The position numbers and the translations under genes are program-made. Positions 48,480-57,589 of a DNA stretch of 64,000 nucleotides are shown one piece after another. Each line of letters opens with the position of its first letter. Position 1 is the stretch's first letter. The notes beneath the pieces were generated by a model. That model saw only the letters and a list, made by a program, of their open reading frames with translations, was not told the origin of the DNA and ran no database searches. The DNA is from Edaphobacillus lindanitolerans (lineage in GTDB: Bacteria; Bacillota; Bacilli; Bacillales_A; Planococcaceae). The stretch lies in the NCBI RefSeq assembly GCF_900156305.1, contig NZ_FTPL01000002.1, positions 124,001-188,000 on the forward strand, read 5' to 3'.

Positions 48480-48563
48480 CCGATTCAGTCTCTGAGAAGG
48501 CCGATTCGCCTGCCCAGTAGTCCAATTCGCCCTCCGAGCAGACCGATTCGGAATCCAATTGCA
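48480..48563. repeat. Array D: four exact 21-bp units
   Basis: Units begin at 48480, 48501, 48522 and 48543 with constant CC(G/A)ATTC and variable remainder. On the plus strand they would read PIR-containing heptads (RPIRLPS, SPIRPPS). Confidence 0.9.
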
Positions 48564-48611
48564 CGCACTCGATCAAAAGACGACTGCCTGCATCCCAACC
48601 CGCCTCACCCA

Positions 48612-48663
48612 GACAAAAAAAGGAGAACCGGACGCCGCTTCATGCGGTGCCGGTTCTCCTTTT
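48612..48663 (-). terminator. Terminator of brxB
   Basis: AAAAGGAGAACCGG and CCGGTTCTCCTTTT form a 14-bp stem around an 18-nt loop, with a T-run on the minus strand. Confidence 0.9.
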
Positions 48664-48666
48664 CTA

Positions 48667-49107
48667 TTAAAGCTCTTCGCAGTTTTCCTCGAACTGGGCC
48701 TGAAGGTTGACGACGACCGACATCGGATCGTGGCCTTCGATTTCGTGACGCGGCACTTCGCCGATCACTTTGCCGTCTTTCATGAGGACGAATGCCGGTG
48801 ACGATGGCAGGTGGTCATCGCCGAAGTGCATGCGTGCCTGTGCCGTCGCTTCCTTGTCCTGGCCGGCAAAGACCGTGACGAGGTGGTCCGGACGCTTGTC
48901 ATAGTGGACCGCGTGTGCCGCAGCCGGACGCGCGATGCCGCCTGCGCAGCCGCATACGGAGTTGACCATGAAGAGAGTTGTGCCTTCGCGCTTCACTGCT
49001 TCTTCGACTTCTTCCGGTGTCTTCAGTTGTTCGTAGCCGGATGCTTCCATCTCGCTCCGTGCCTGACGGATCATATCTTGCATAAACAGGTTCATATCCA
49101 TGTTCAT
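48667..49107 (-). CDS. brxB: Bacilliredoxin BrxB (YqiW-like)
   Basis: A 146-residue thioredoxin-like protein that removes bacillithiol from proteins. The active site is Cys52-Gly-Cys54 in VNSVCGCAGGIARPAA, followed by HYDKRPDHLVTVFAGQDKEAT and RHEIEGHDPM. The start MNMDMNLFMQDM and overall sequence are closer to BrxB/YqiW than to BrxA/YphP. It implies that this organism makes bacillithiol. The start has AAAGGGGTAGGCAATC upstream; monocistronic between meaB and its terminator. Confidence 0.93.
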   Translation of the reverse strand: MNMDMNLFMQDMIRQARSEMEASGYEQLKTPEEVEEAVKREGTTLFMVNSVCGCAGGIARPAAAHAVHYDKRPDHLVTVFAGQDKEATAQARMHFGDDHLPSSPAFVLMKDGKVIGEVPRHEIEGHDPMSVVVNLQAQFEENCEEL

Positions 49108-49178
49108 GATTGCCTACCCCTTTCGGTTCGTTCAATCGAATTTTACCAGTTTGTCCGCGGGACTGCAAAGGACCGGTC

Positions 49179-50249
49179 TCAGTCGCCGAAGAGGCGGTCC
49201 AGTGCCGCTGTGACGGTCAGTTTTCCCCGGAGGATTTCCTCCTCCAGGTCGCCGACCCGTTCTTTTTGGCCGTCTTCCGCAAAGAAGCGCTCGATGAGCC
49301 GGTCTTCGATGGCGGCCCGGAACCATTCCTTCAGCTGCCCGTTCCTCCGGGTCTCCCATCCGCCGGACGCTTCCAGCTGCCGGCGGAACTGCCTGATCGT
49401 TTCCCAGACATCCTCGAGCCCTTCAGGGATGACGGACGACACCGGCAGCACGGACGTCTGCCATCCGGGCGTCGCCGGCTGCAACATCCGGAGAAACTGC
49501 TTGTATTCCCTCGCCGTCCGCTTGGCGGCGAGCACATTGTCGCCGTCCGCCTTATGGACGATGATGCCGTCGGCGAGCTCCATGATCCCCTTTTTCACGC
49601 CCTGCAGCTCGTCACCCGCTCCGGTGAGCACGAGAAGGAGGAAGAAGTCCGCCATCCCGCGCACCGCCGTCTCGCTCTGCCCGACCCCGACCGTCTCGAT
49701 CAGGATGACGTCATAGCCTGCCGCCTCGCACAGCAGCATCGTCTCCCGGGTTTTCCGGTGGACGCCGCCGAGCGTGCCCGATGACGGGGATGGCCGGATG
49801 AACGCATTCGGGTGCCTGGCCAGTTCTTCCATCCGCGTCTTGTCGCCGAGGATGCTGCCGCCCGTAACCGTCGAACTCGGGTCGATCGCAAGCACCGCGA
49901 CTTTGTGTCCGGCTTCGGCGAGCATGAGTCCGAACGACTCGATGAATGTGCTCTTGCCCGCACCCGGCACGCCGGTGATCCCGATCCGGATGCTGTTGCC
50001 GGACTCCGGCAGCAGGCCGAGCAGCAGCTCCTGGGCTGCGGCCCGGTCTTCCGGAGCCCGGCTTTCCAGCAGGGTGATTCCCCTGGCGAGCGCCAGTCGG
50101 GAACCGTCGCGGATGTCATGGCTCAGTTCTGCGACGGGCACCTGCCGCTTCTTTTTCACAAAACGCCTGCGGGGACCTGCCGCCATTCCGTCATGCGGCG
50201 GAACACCGCCGCCGGCAGGCCTCTCCCCACCGCCGAAATGTCCCGTCAA
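49179..50249 (-). CDS. meaB: Methylmalonyl-CoA mutase-associated GTPase MeaB
   Basis: A G3E-family GTPase that loads and protects the cobalamin of methylmalonyl-CoA mutase. It has P-loop [30 protein letters not shown], the Glu of ETVGVGQSE, and HKADGDN for guanine recognition, plus the C-terminal dimerisation arm. The TTG at 50249 overlaps the mutB stop (TTGA); an ATG at 50186 (MAAGPRRRF) is the alternative with a shorter tail. The position after mutB is standard. Confidence 0.92.
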   Translation of the reverse strand: MTGHFGGGERPAGGGVPPHDGMAAGPRRRFVKKKRQVPVAELSHDIRDGSRLALARGITLLESRAPEDRAAAQELLLGLLPESGNSIRIGITGVPGAGKSTFIESFGLMLAEAGHKVAVLAIDPSSTVTGGSILGDKTRMEELARHPNAFIRPSPSSGTLGGVHRKTRETMLLCEAAGYDVILIETVGVGQSETAVRGMADFFLLLVLTGAGDELQGVKKGIMELADGIIVHKADGDNVLAAKRTAREYKQFLRMLQPATPGWQTSVLPVSSVIPEGLEDVWETIRQFRRQLEASGGWETRRNGQLKEWFRAAIEDRLIERFFAEDGQKERVGDLEEEILRGKLTVTAALDRLFGD

Positions 50250-52402
50250 TCGGCCGTCGCCTCGTACCCGAGCCGCTCGTAGATCGACTCGATCACTTTC
50301 TGGGCGGAGACCGGGATGACGGTGCCCGGTCCGAAGATCGCCGCCACGCCCGCTTCGTATAGGAACTCATAGTCCTTCGCCGGGATGACGCCGCCCGCAA
50401 AGACGACAATGTCCTCACGGCCGAGCTTCTTCAGCTCCGCAATCAATTCCGGAACGAGCGTCTTGTGCCCGGCCGCAAGTGAACTGACGCCGACTGCGTG
50501 CACGTCGTTTTCAGCCGCCTGAAGCGCGGTTTCTGCAGGCGTCTGGAACAGCGGGCCGATGTCGACGTCAAAGCCGAGGTCCGCAAATGCGGTGGCGACG
50601 ACTTTCGCACCCCGGTCGTGGCCGTCCTGGCCCATCTTGGCGACCATGACGCGCGGGCGCCGGCCTTCGTTTTCCAGGAACTCATCCGTCATTTCCTTCA
50701 CTTCACGGATCGCCTCGGAGTCCGAGTAGTTCGTGCTGTACACGCCGCTGATGGAACGGATGACGGCTTTATGCCGGCCGGATGCCTTTTCGATCGCATC
50801 GGAGATCTCCCCGATCGAAGCCCGGGCACGGGCCGCGTCCACGGCAAGCGCCAGAAGGTTCCCTTCTCCTCTCCCCGCCGCTTCCGACAGCTTATCAAGT
50901 GCCATTCGGGCAGCCGCCTCATCGCGGTCAGCCTTCATTTTCTCGAGCCGCTCGATCTGCTTGCGCCGGACTTCGGTGTTGTCGATGTCGAGGATCTCGA
51001 TCGGATCTTCCTCGTCCGGACGGTATTTATTCACACCGATGATGGACTCGGCGCCGGAGTCGATTTGTGCCTGGCGCTTCGCCGCAGCTTCCTCGATCTT
51101 CATCTTCGGCAAGCCGGTCTCGATCGCCTTCGCCATTCCGCCGAGCTCCTCGATTTCTTCGATGAGCGACCAGGCCTTTTCCATCAGCTCATCCGTCAGC
51201 TTCTCCACGTAATAAGACCCGCCCCACGGATCAATGACGTTCGTCATCTGCGTCTCTTCCTGCAGGAACAGCTGCGTGTTGCGGGCGATGCGGGCCGAGA
51301 AGTCGGTCGGCAGCGCGATCGCCTCGTCGAGCGCGTTCGTATGGAGCGACTGCGTATGCCCCATCGCCGCCGCATTCGCCTCGATGAGCGTCCGGGTGAC
51401 GTTGTTGAACGGATCCTGTTCCGTCAGGCTCCAGCCCGATGTCTGCGAATGGGTCCGCAGCGCAAGGGATTTCGGATTTTTCGGATCAAACGACTTCATG
51501 AGCTGTGCCCAGATCCGGCGCGCCGCCCGCATTTTCGCCACTTCCATGAAGTAGTTCATGCCGATCGCCCAGAAAAAGCTGAGCCGCGGGGCGAATGAAT
51601 CGATATCAATTCCCGCAGCTAGGCCGGTCCGCACATATTCAAGTCCGTCGGCGAGCGTATAGGCGAGCTCGATGTCCGCGGTCGCCCCCGCTTCCTGCAT
51701 ATGATAGCCGGAAATCGAGATCGAGTTGAACTTCGGCATGTGGTTCGACGTGTATTCGAAAATGTCCGCAATGATCCGCATCGACATCTCCGGCGGATAA
51801 ATGTATGTGTTGCGGACCATGTATTCTTTCAGGATGTCATTCTGGATCGTGCCGGACAGCTTTTCCGGAGGGACGCCCTGCTCTTCCGCCGCGACGATGT
51901 AAAACGCCATGACGGGGATGACTGCCCCGTTCATCGTCATCGACACCGACATCTGATCAAGCGGGATGCCGTCGAACAGAATCTTCATGTCCTCGACGGA
52001 ATCGATTGCGACGCCCGCTTTCCCGACGTCGCCGGACACGCGCGGATGATCGGAATCATAGCCGCGGTGGGTCGCCAGGTCGAATGCGACGGACAGCCCC
52101 TTCTGGCCCATCGCGAGGTTCCGCCGGTAGAACGCGTTGCTCTCCTCCGCTGTCGAGAAGCCGGCATACTGCCGGACGGTCCACGGGCGGGACACGTACA
52201 TCGTCGGATACGGCCCGCGCGTGTTCGGCGCGATGCCCGGCAGGTCGAACAGATGGTGGAGCCCGTCCAGATCCTGTTCTGAATACACCGGCTTGATCTG
52301 GATTCCTTCATAGGATTCCACAGGTGCTGCGGCCTCCGCTGCCCGGGTCGCTCCCTTTTGCACCGCGGATGGGTCCACCTTCGAAAAATCAGGCTTGTCC
52401 AT
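50246..52402 (-). CDS. mutB: Methylmalonyl-CoA mutase large subunit
   Basis: The B12-dependent subunit converts (R)-methylmalonyl-CoA to succinyl-CoA. The 718-residue protein has the TIM barrel ([37 protein letters not shown]-like region, and [13 protein letters not shown]) and a C-terminal cobalamin domain with [11 protein letters not shown] (DxHxxG), at about residues 590-600. It overlaps mutA by 14 bases and meaB by four, so mutA-mutB-meaB form one operon. Confidence 0.96.
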   Translation of the reverse strand: MDKPDFSKVDPSAVQKGATRAAEAAAPVESYEGIQIKPVYSEQDLDGLHHLFDLPGIAPNTRGPYPTMYVSRPWTVRQYAGFSTAEESNAFYRRNLAMGQKGLSVAFDLATHRGYDSDHPRVSGDVGKAGVAIDSVEDMKILFDGIPLDQMSVSMTMNGAVIPVMAFYIVAAEEQGVPPEKLSGTIQNDILKEYMVRNTYIYPPEMSMRIIADIFEYTSNHMPKFNSISISGYHMQEAGATADIELAYTLADGLEYVRTGLAAGIDIDSFAPRLSFFWAIGMNYFMEVAKMRAARRIWAQLMKSFDPKNPKSLALRTHSQTSGWSLTEQDPFNNVTRTLIEANAAAMGHTQSLHTNALDEAIALPTDFSARIARNTQLFLQEETQMTNVIDPWGGSYYVEKLTDELMEKAWSLIEEIEELGGMAKAIETGLPKMKIEEAAAKRQAQIDSGAESIIGVNKYRPDEEDPIEILDIDNTEVRRKQIERLEKMKADRDEAAARMALDKLSEAAGRGEGNLLALAVDAARARASIGEISDAIEKASGRHKAVIRSISGVYSTNYSDSEAIREVKEMTDEFLENEGRRPRVMVAKMGQDGHDRGAKVVATAFADLGFDVDIGPLFQTPAETALQAAENDVHAVGVSSLAAGHKTLVPELIAELKKLGREDIVVFAGGVIPAKDYEFLYEAGVAAIFGPGTVIPVSAQKVIESIYERLGYEATAD

Positions 52403-54083
52403 GTTGCGTACCCCCTTTAAGAATCCCTTTCAGCTCTTCCAGCTTGGCGAGGATGTCCTGCCCGCGCCGGTAGAACCCGGACAGCCCGGCTTCCAAGAGC
52501 GCAGGCTCGTCCTTAAAGCGTCCGGCCGCATCGAGCCTGAGCCCGTCCGGCTTGTCCCGTAGCAATCCGGCGACCACCGTTTCCTCCTGAGCGGCCGGGG
52601 CGCAGACGACCGCATAGCCGACCGCGTTTTCCCGGACATAGTCAAGCGCTTCTTCCGTGCTGTCAAACAGCGGGGACAGCTCGGGGCGGATGCCGCCGAC
52701 CGCGAGCACGCCCGCCGTGAAGTCGGACACCGGCTTGACGTCTTTGAGTGATCCGAATTGCAGCAGGTGGACGGCCTTCCCCTGGAGTGAGAGCCGCAAC
52801 TCTTCGAACGGTCCGGCCAGACGAGCGTCCGCTGAGCTTCCGGCCGCAGCCGCCTGAATCGATTCATCCGGATCCGCATACTGGTTCGTCCCGATGAGGG
52901 AATCTTTCCGGAGGGCGAGCCGCCGGATGCGCTGTTCCTGGAGGCCGGACAGGAGATCGGCCAATGTCCCGTCGGCCGAAATGGAGTCAAACCCGCCCTT
53001 TTCTTCGAATTCAACGAAACGGGCCCAGGCTTTCCGGTAAAGCTCTTCCGTCAGTGCCTCTATGTAATACGAGCCGCCTGCCGGATCGAGCACCCGGTCG
53101 GCATGGACTTCTTCCTTTAAAATATGCTGCACGTTCCGGGCAACCCGTTCGGAAAACGCCGTGCCGCCCGTCAGCCGGTCAAACGGCGCCACCGAAATGG
53201 CATCCGCACCGCCGACTGATGCCGAGAACGCCCCGTTCGCGGAACGGAGCAGGTTGACGTACGGATCCGCCAGCGTGTAGGTCCGGAGCGAGGTGCATGC
53301 GATGACCGGCACGGCGGGCGGCTCTTCCACCCCGTATGCGCTTGCAAAAGATCTGAACATGAGCCGGAATGCCCGCAGTTTCGCCACTTCGGTGAAGAAA
53401 TGTGTATCCACTGCGAACGAGAAAAACAGACGGTCCGCCATGGCCGTGAAGTCGTCTTCCCCTGCAGCGATGCCCGCCGCCTTAGAAAACGCAACGGCAA
53501 GCTCGGTCACGGCATCCGCTCCCTGCAGCTGCTCGTCCAGCGTGCTTACGCCGATTGTCCGGAGTGCCGGGAACAGCCGCGACAGATCTGCCGACCGCTC
53601 GACGTCCGCATAGCCGATAACGAGATGGCGGCGTCCCTCATCGACCGCGCCGAATACACCAAGGAACGGATCGTCAGGGGCGCATCGGACATAGACCGGC
53701 CACTCGGTGATCAGTCCGGCCAATTCCTTCAGGATCGGCTTGTCCCCTTCAGCTGTCCACCCGCCCGTATAGACGACTGCGCCGTTGCCCCGGCTGATCG
53801 ACTCCTTCGTCCGCTCAAGGAATGCAGCGGGATCCTCAGAGAATGTTTCCTGAAGGATGGTCCAGTCCGGCCCTTTTATCCCCTCCCGGATGGCAGAAAT
53901 GCGCTCTTCCGTTCCGACAGAAAGATCTTCCGCCGTGTATAGCGGCTTCAGTGTAATCCCTTCGGGTGTTTCGGTCTCGAGCGCTGCAAGCGGTTTCCCT
54001 TTCAGCGAAGCTTCGGCCGTCTCCCGCCATTCCTCTAGGGACGACGAATCAAACGATGTGTCTTTCATCTCTTGGATGGTCAT
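52389..54083 (-). CDS. mutA: Methylmalonyl-CoA mutase small subunit
   Basis: The 564-residue non-catalytic partner. It resembles MutB through the barrel ([33 protein letters not shown]) but lacks the DxHxxG cobalamin motif. The ATG at 54083 follows GGGGGGAAGCAG; the upstream extension of the frame has no ribosome site. It starts the mut operon; a weak -10-like TAAAAT lies 50 bp upstream. The AT-rich island begins within about 120 bp of its start. Confidence 0.94.
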   Translation of the reverse strand: MTIQEMKDTSFDSSSLEEWRETAEASLKGKPLAALETETPEGITLKPLYTAEDLSVGTEERISAIREGIKGPDWTILQETFSEDPAAFLERTKESISRGNGAVVYTGGWTAEGDKPILKELAGLITEWPVYVRCAPDDPFLGVFGAVDEGRRHLVIGYADVERSADLSRLFPALRTIGVSTLDEQLQGADAVTELAVAFSKAAGIAAGEDDFTAMADRLFFSFAVDTHFFTEVAKLRAFRLMFRSFASAYGVEEPPAVPVIACTSLRTYTLADPYVNLLRSANGAFSASVGGADAISVAPFDRLTGGTAFSERVARNVQHILKEEVHADRVLDPAGGSYYIEALTEELYRKAWARFVEFEEKGGFDSISADGTLADLLSGLQEQRIRRLALRKDSLIGTNQYADPDESIQAAAAGSSADARLAGPFEELRLSLQGKAVHLLQFGSLKDVKPVSDFTAGVLAVGGIRPELSPLFDSTEEALDYVRENAVGYAVVCAPAAQEETVVAGLLRDKPDGLRLDAAGRFKDEPALLEAGLSGFYRRGQDILAKLEELKGILKGGTQHGQA

Positions 54084-54200
54084 CTGCTTCCCCCCGATTC
54101 GAATTTTTCCTATATTCATTTTACCGGAGATTTCAGCAGCTTGAAAGTTGAAACACGAAAACAGGCGAATCCGGTTCTACCCGGAGATAGAATTGGATCG

Positions 54201-54220
54201 CCTTACTTCATGCCGCCCAT
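54201..54220. repeat. Left island direct repeat (groEL-tail-like)
   Basis: CCTTACTTCATGCCGCCCAT; the copy at 56146-56165 differs by one base. The complement reads Met-Gly-Gly-Met-Lys-stop, like a GroEL C-terminus. Probable attachment-site copy. Confidence 0.65.
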
Positions 54221-54665
54221 AGAAATCACTCTACTAATAATGAATGACATCCTTTTTCTAGTAACAGTTTTAAATTTCATTAAAGGTGCTAGTAATGACA
54301 ACGAAACATCAATTTCGGGTACGGATAAGAAACTATTGGCGAAGCTTTAGACGTCAAAAAATAACATCTCCCTTTACCAATTCAATTCTTTTAAGCTAAC
54401 TTTTCTAAACTCTTAATCATTTTACTAGATATGTAATGTTAATGGTTTAGATTTCCAAAAATTTGTCTTATTCTAAGCTCTTTGAATAAAATTAAACTTT
54501 ACAAAAAGCATAAATTAAGTCTAAACCAACGATTAATTTAACAAGAAATTCTTAAACTAACCGGTCCCCGATACTTTAAGTGCAGCCTCTTACAATCGTC
54601 TCTATCCTTTAAGATAAATATTTTATTTTCTTCAAGGATTTTATTCCATTAAATGGACCTAAAAT
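54221..54665. other. AT-rich gene-free part of the island
   Basis: About 445 bp of very AT-rich DNA without a reading frame that has a ribosome site. A frame with a hydrophobic stretch at about 54231-54350 was seen, but it has no start signal. Confidence 0.5.
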
Positions 54666-54703
54666 GAAAAATAAGCGCTTATCCTTGTTCCCGGATAGCG
54701 CCC
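54666..54703 (-). terminator. Terminator of the DUF6602 gene
   Basis: AAGCGCTTATCC and GGATAGCGC pair with one bulged base; on the minus strand TTATTTTTC follows. Confidence 0.6.
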
Positions 54704-54723
54704 TTAATGGAAATTTTTATGAA

Positions 54724-55680
54724 TTAAGTAAAAGCAATAGACCATTCGCTCCATGGCACACCATTTTTTAACTGTCCAGAAAAAATAGGCTTTAGAACTT
54801 CATTAGAGAAAACATCACTTGTATTCCATAATCTCATGCTTCCGTGACCTGAACCACCTATATTTACTAATCTATAGTAATCTGATAACCCTCTTATCCC
54901 TGGATACTCCCATCCAATTTTTTCGAAAAGGGATGAAAGCATTGCACCAATTGGTGTAAATTCATTAATCTGATTTTCTATTTCATATGAGTGCAGAATA
55001 TATGATGTAGTAGTTGATCCATCTCGTCCATAAATTTTCTGGAGTTCAGAAGACCTAGATACATAAGGTGGGCCTATATAAACCATTTTACTTGCTCTCC
55101 AAACTGCTAGATCTGATACGCAAATAATATCAAGCATTTCCCTAGGATGAGTCACACTTCCCTTATCAGACTCCCAGAGATTCCTTTCAATATTTTCAAG
55201 AGGTTTAGATCCAGACAAAGTCCATGAATGTGAATGCGCAAGTAAACCATAAATAATCGAACTATTCAATTCTTTATAAGGAGAACCTTTTCTCTCGGGG
55301 AGTAATTGTCTAATTCTAGAAGAATTTTGAATAGCTTCTTTTATATGATTAGATTTTAATGTAACTTTACACTCAAAGGCTGCAATAATACCTCCAGCTA
55401 AGTAAAGCTTTTTATCAAGAAGCTTTTTTGGGTATTCTGGTTTTAATATAAGAATATCTATTTGAGGGCTTGCTTTACCTTCGTGACTTAAAATCCTCCC
55501 TTTTGTCACTATTTGAAAGTTTGGAGGTAACCAATCTCTGAATAAAGTTGCCCAATTCTCTTCACCTTGATCACCTGCAGTCCCGGGATCTTCAGTAGCA
55601 CGTTTTTGTATACGTTGATATTCTTCATTCATTTCCCTTGTAGCCGACAGCATAAATTCAAATAAGTCATTGGATTTCAA
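54724..55680 (-). CDS. DUF6602 protein with PD-(D/E)XK-like nuclease motif
   Basis: A 318-residue protein unlike its neighbours in base composition. It has the motif set of PD-(D/E)XK nucleases: GEENWATLFRDWLP (helix before the core), PQIDILIL with Asp75, and GIIAAFECKV with Glu103 and Lys105. I place it in the DUF6602 group from memory of such proteins, which often occur in phage-defence islands. No methylase or helicase partner is adjacent. Start ATG has AAGGAGGTATATT nearby. It is the only intact gene of the island. Confidence 0.7.
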   Translation of the reverse strand: MKSNDLFEFMLSATREMNEEYQRIQKRATEDPGTAGDQGEENWATLFRDWLPPNFQIVTKGRILSHEGKASPQIDILILKPEYPKKLLDKKLYLAGGIIAAFECKVTLKSNHIKEAIQNSSRIRQLLPERKGSPYKELNSSIIYGLLAHSHSWTLSGSKPLENIERNLWESDKGSVTHPREMLDIICVSDLAVWRASKMVYIGPPYVSRSSELQKIYGRDGSTTTSYILHSYEIENQINEFTPIGAMLSSLFEKIGWEYPGIRGLSDYYRLVNIGGSGHGSMRLWNTSDVFSNEVLKPIFSGQLKNGVPWSEWSIAFT

Positions 55681-55851
55681 TAATATACCTCCTTAAAACT
55701 AATACAACAAGTCATCAACTATCTTCCTTTTTTATTTAGGATATTAGCTTTTTCTCATATTTTTCTGGGCTTCTCATACGTCCTTTTATTTTAACACTAT
55801 TCTGATTGCGTAACATATGTTTCACCAACCAGCCACTTCGTTATGGTCCTT

Positions 55852-56055
55852 AACAAGCATATTACTCCTCATTCGTTCAGACATACACATGCTTCACTAT
55901 TAATCGAAGCAAATGTAAACATGAAAGTAATTTCGCATAGATTGGGGCACTCATCCGTTTCTACGACCGATGAAATATATGGACACCTAACACGAGGACT
56001 AGAAAAAAAGGCCTCTCAAAAATTCAGTGAATTAATGAGAGACCTCCATATTTAG
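55852..56055 (+). pseudogene. Tyrosine recombinase C-terminal stub in the island
   Basis: The frame has ITPHSFRHTHASLLIEANV and ISHRLGHSSVSTTDEIYGHLT with the catalytic Arg, His, LGH and Tyr of phage integrases, and ends LMRDLHI. Everything before the C-terminal third is missing; a stop lies in frame about 60 bp upstream. It ends 91 bp before the right direct repeat, the usual place of an integrase next to its att site. It cannot be active alone. Confidence 0.75.
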
Positions 56056-56145
56056 AGTGATTTTTTCGGCGCTTATGACCAATAAAATGACCACGGTATG
56101 AAGAGAAGTGCTCTAACCCTTGGTATATCAAGGGCTTAGAGTTTT

Positions 56146-56165
56146 CCTTACATCATGCCGCCCAT
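56146..56165. repeat. Right island direct repeat (groEL-tail-like)
   Basis: CCTTACATCATGCCGCCCAT, the second copy of the island's flanking repeat. The complement reads Met-Gly-Gly-Met-Met-stop, exactly the common GroEL tail. Confidence 0.65.
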
Positions 56166-56220
56166 GCCATCAGCTAAAACTATCTTCAATCGTAATTCGT
56201 GAATAATCCTATTCAATCAA

Positions 56221-57570
56221 TCAGTAAACCGAAGTATTCTCCGCCGTAATATTCTCCAGGATCTCCTTCACCCGCGCCAGGAAGTTTCCTGCAACGAGGC
56301 CGTCGAGCACGCGGTGGTCAAGCGACAGGCAGAGGTTGACCATGTCGCGGACGGCGATCATGCCGCCGTCCATGACGACCGGCCGCTTGACGATCGATTC
56401 CACCTGCAGGATGGCTGCCTGTGGGTAGTTGATGATGCCCATCGACTGGACGGATCCGAACGAGCCGGTGTTGTTGACGGTGAATGTGCCGCCCTGCATT
56501 TCATCGGACTTCAGCTTGCCGGAGCGGACTTTCGACGCGAGTTCGTTCACTTCGCGTGCGATGCCCTTGACTGTCTTTTCGTCGGCGTCTTTGATGACCG
56601 GGACGAAGAGGGCGTCTTCCGTTGCGACGGCGATCGAGATGTTGATCGCCTTCTTCTGGATGATCTTGTCGCCTGCCCACATCGAGTTCATCATCGGGAA
56701 TTCCTTCAGTGCCTGTGCGACCGCCTTCACGAAGAAGGCGAAGTACGTCAGGTTGAAGCCTTCCTTCTTCTTGAAGTCGGCTTTGAGCGAATCCCGGTAG
56801 CTGACGAGGTTTGTCACGTCGACTTCGACCATCGTCCACGCATGCGGCGCTTCATGCTTCGAGCGCAGCATGTTGTTCGCGATCGCGCGGCGCACGCCGG
56901 TCACCGGAATCTCGATGTCGCCTGCTGCGGTCTCGACACCTGCTGCAGGACGCTCCGCCGGTTTGGATGAAGCGGCAGGCTGGGACGCAGCCGGTTGTGA
57001 AGGGGCAGGTGCCGCTTCTTTCGCCGGTTCTGCAGCCGGGCGGCTGCCTTCTGTCGGAATGTTGCCGGATTCAATCAGGCTCAGCAGGTCTTTCCGCGTG
57101 ATGCGGCCGCCTTTGCCGGATCCTTCCACCTGGGACAGGTCGATCCCGTGTTCCTGCGAAAGCCGGAGAACGGCAGGCGAATAGCGTCCGCCCGCCTGTT
57201 TCTGCGGAGCCGGTGAACTGTTGGTGCCTCTCGTGCCGGACAGGTTATCCGGTTTATCGGAACCGGCGGCCGGCATTTCGTTCGCCGGCTCATCAGCTGC
57301 CGGAGCCGCTTCGGTCTCCGTTCCGGCGTCTTCCGTCTCGATCGTGCAGACCGGTGCGCCGACTTCAAGCGTCTCGCCTTCCCCTGCGAGCAATTCCTTG
57401 ATCGTTCCGGAGAATGACGAAGGAATTTCCGCCGTTACCTTGTCTGTGTTCACTTCTGCGAGCGCATCGTATTTTTCAACGGTGTCGCCCGGCTTTACGA
57501 GCCATCGCTCGATTGTGCCCTCTGTTACGGATTCTCCGAGCTGGGGCATTTTAATCTGTTCGGTCGCCAA
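56221..57570 (-). CDS. bkdB: BKD complex E2, dihydrolipoamide acyltransferase
   Basis: The 449-residue core of the branched-chain 2-oxoacid dehydrogenase. It has an N-terminal lipoyl domain (EVNTDKVTAEIPS with the lipoylated Lys), an Ala/Pro-rich linker, a peripheral-subunit-binding domain (SPAVLRLSQEHGIDLSQVEGSGKGGRITRKD) and the catalytic domain ending in LSLDHRVLDG. The start is TTG at 57570 after GGAGGGTTACCA, which begins MATEQIKMPQLGES. It is the last gene of the bkd operon; before the island arrived mutA probably followed directly. Confidence 0.95.
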   Translation of the reverse strand: MATEQIKMPQLGESVTEGTIERWLVKPGDTVEKYDALAEVNTDKVTAEIPSSFSGTIKELLAGEGETLEVGAPVCTIETEDAGTETEAAPAADEPANEMPAAGSDKPDNLSGTRGTNSSPAPQKQAGGRYSPAVLRLSQEHGIDLSQVEGSGKGGRITRKDLLSLIESGNIPTEGSRPAAEPAKEAAPAPSQPAASQPAASSKPAERPAAGVETAAGDIEIPVTGVRRAIANNMLRSKHEAPHAWTMVEVDVTNLVSYRDSLKADFKKKEGFNLTYFAFFVKAVAQALKEFPMMNSMWAGDKIIQKKAINISIAVATEDALFVPVIKDADEKTVKGIAREVNELASKVRSGKLKSDEMQGGTFTVNNTGSFGSVQSMGIINYPQAAILQVESIVKRPVVMDGGMIAVRDMVNLCLSLDHRVLDGLVAGNFLARVKEILENITAENTSVY

Positions 57571-57589
57571 TGGTAACCCTCCGTCCGAT

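Noticed and set aside
40023-48563. The 21-bp arrays as CRISPR arrays
   Set aside because: Units are only 21 bp with 6-14 constant bases, so there is no repeat-spacer structure, and no cas gene is in the window.
54231-54350. Hydrophobic frame in the AT-rich island
   Set aside because: No start signal; AT-rich DNA gives hydrophobic frames by chance.
56146-56172. A real groEL gene at the right repeat
   Set aside because: Only the last few codons match; no chaperonin sequence continues on either side.
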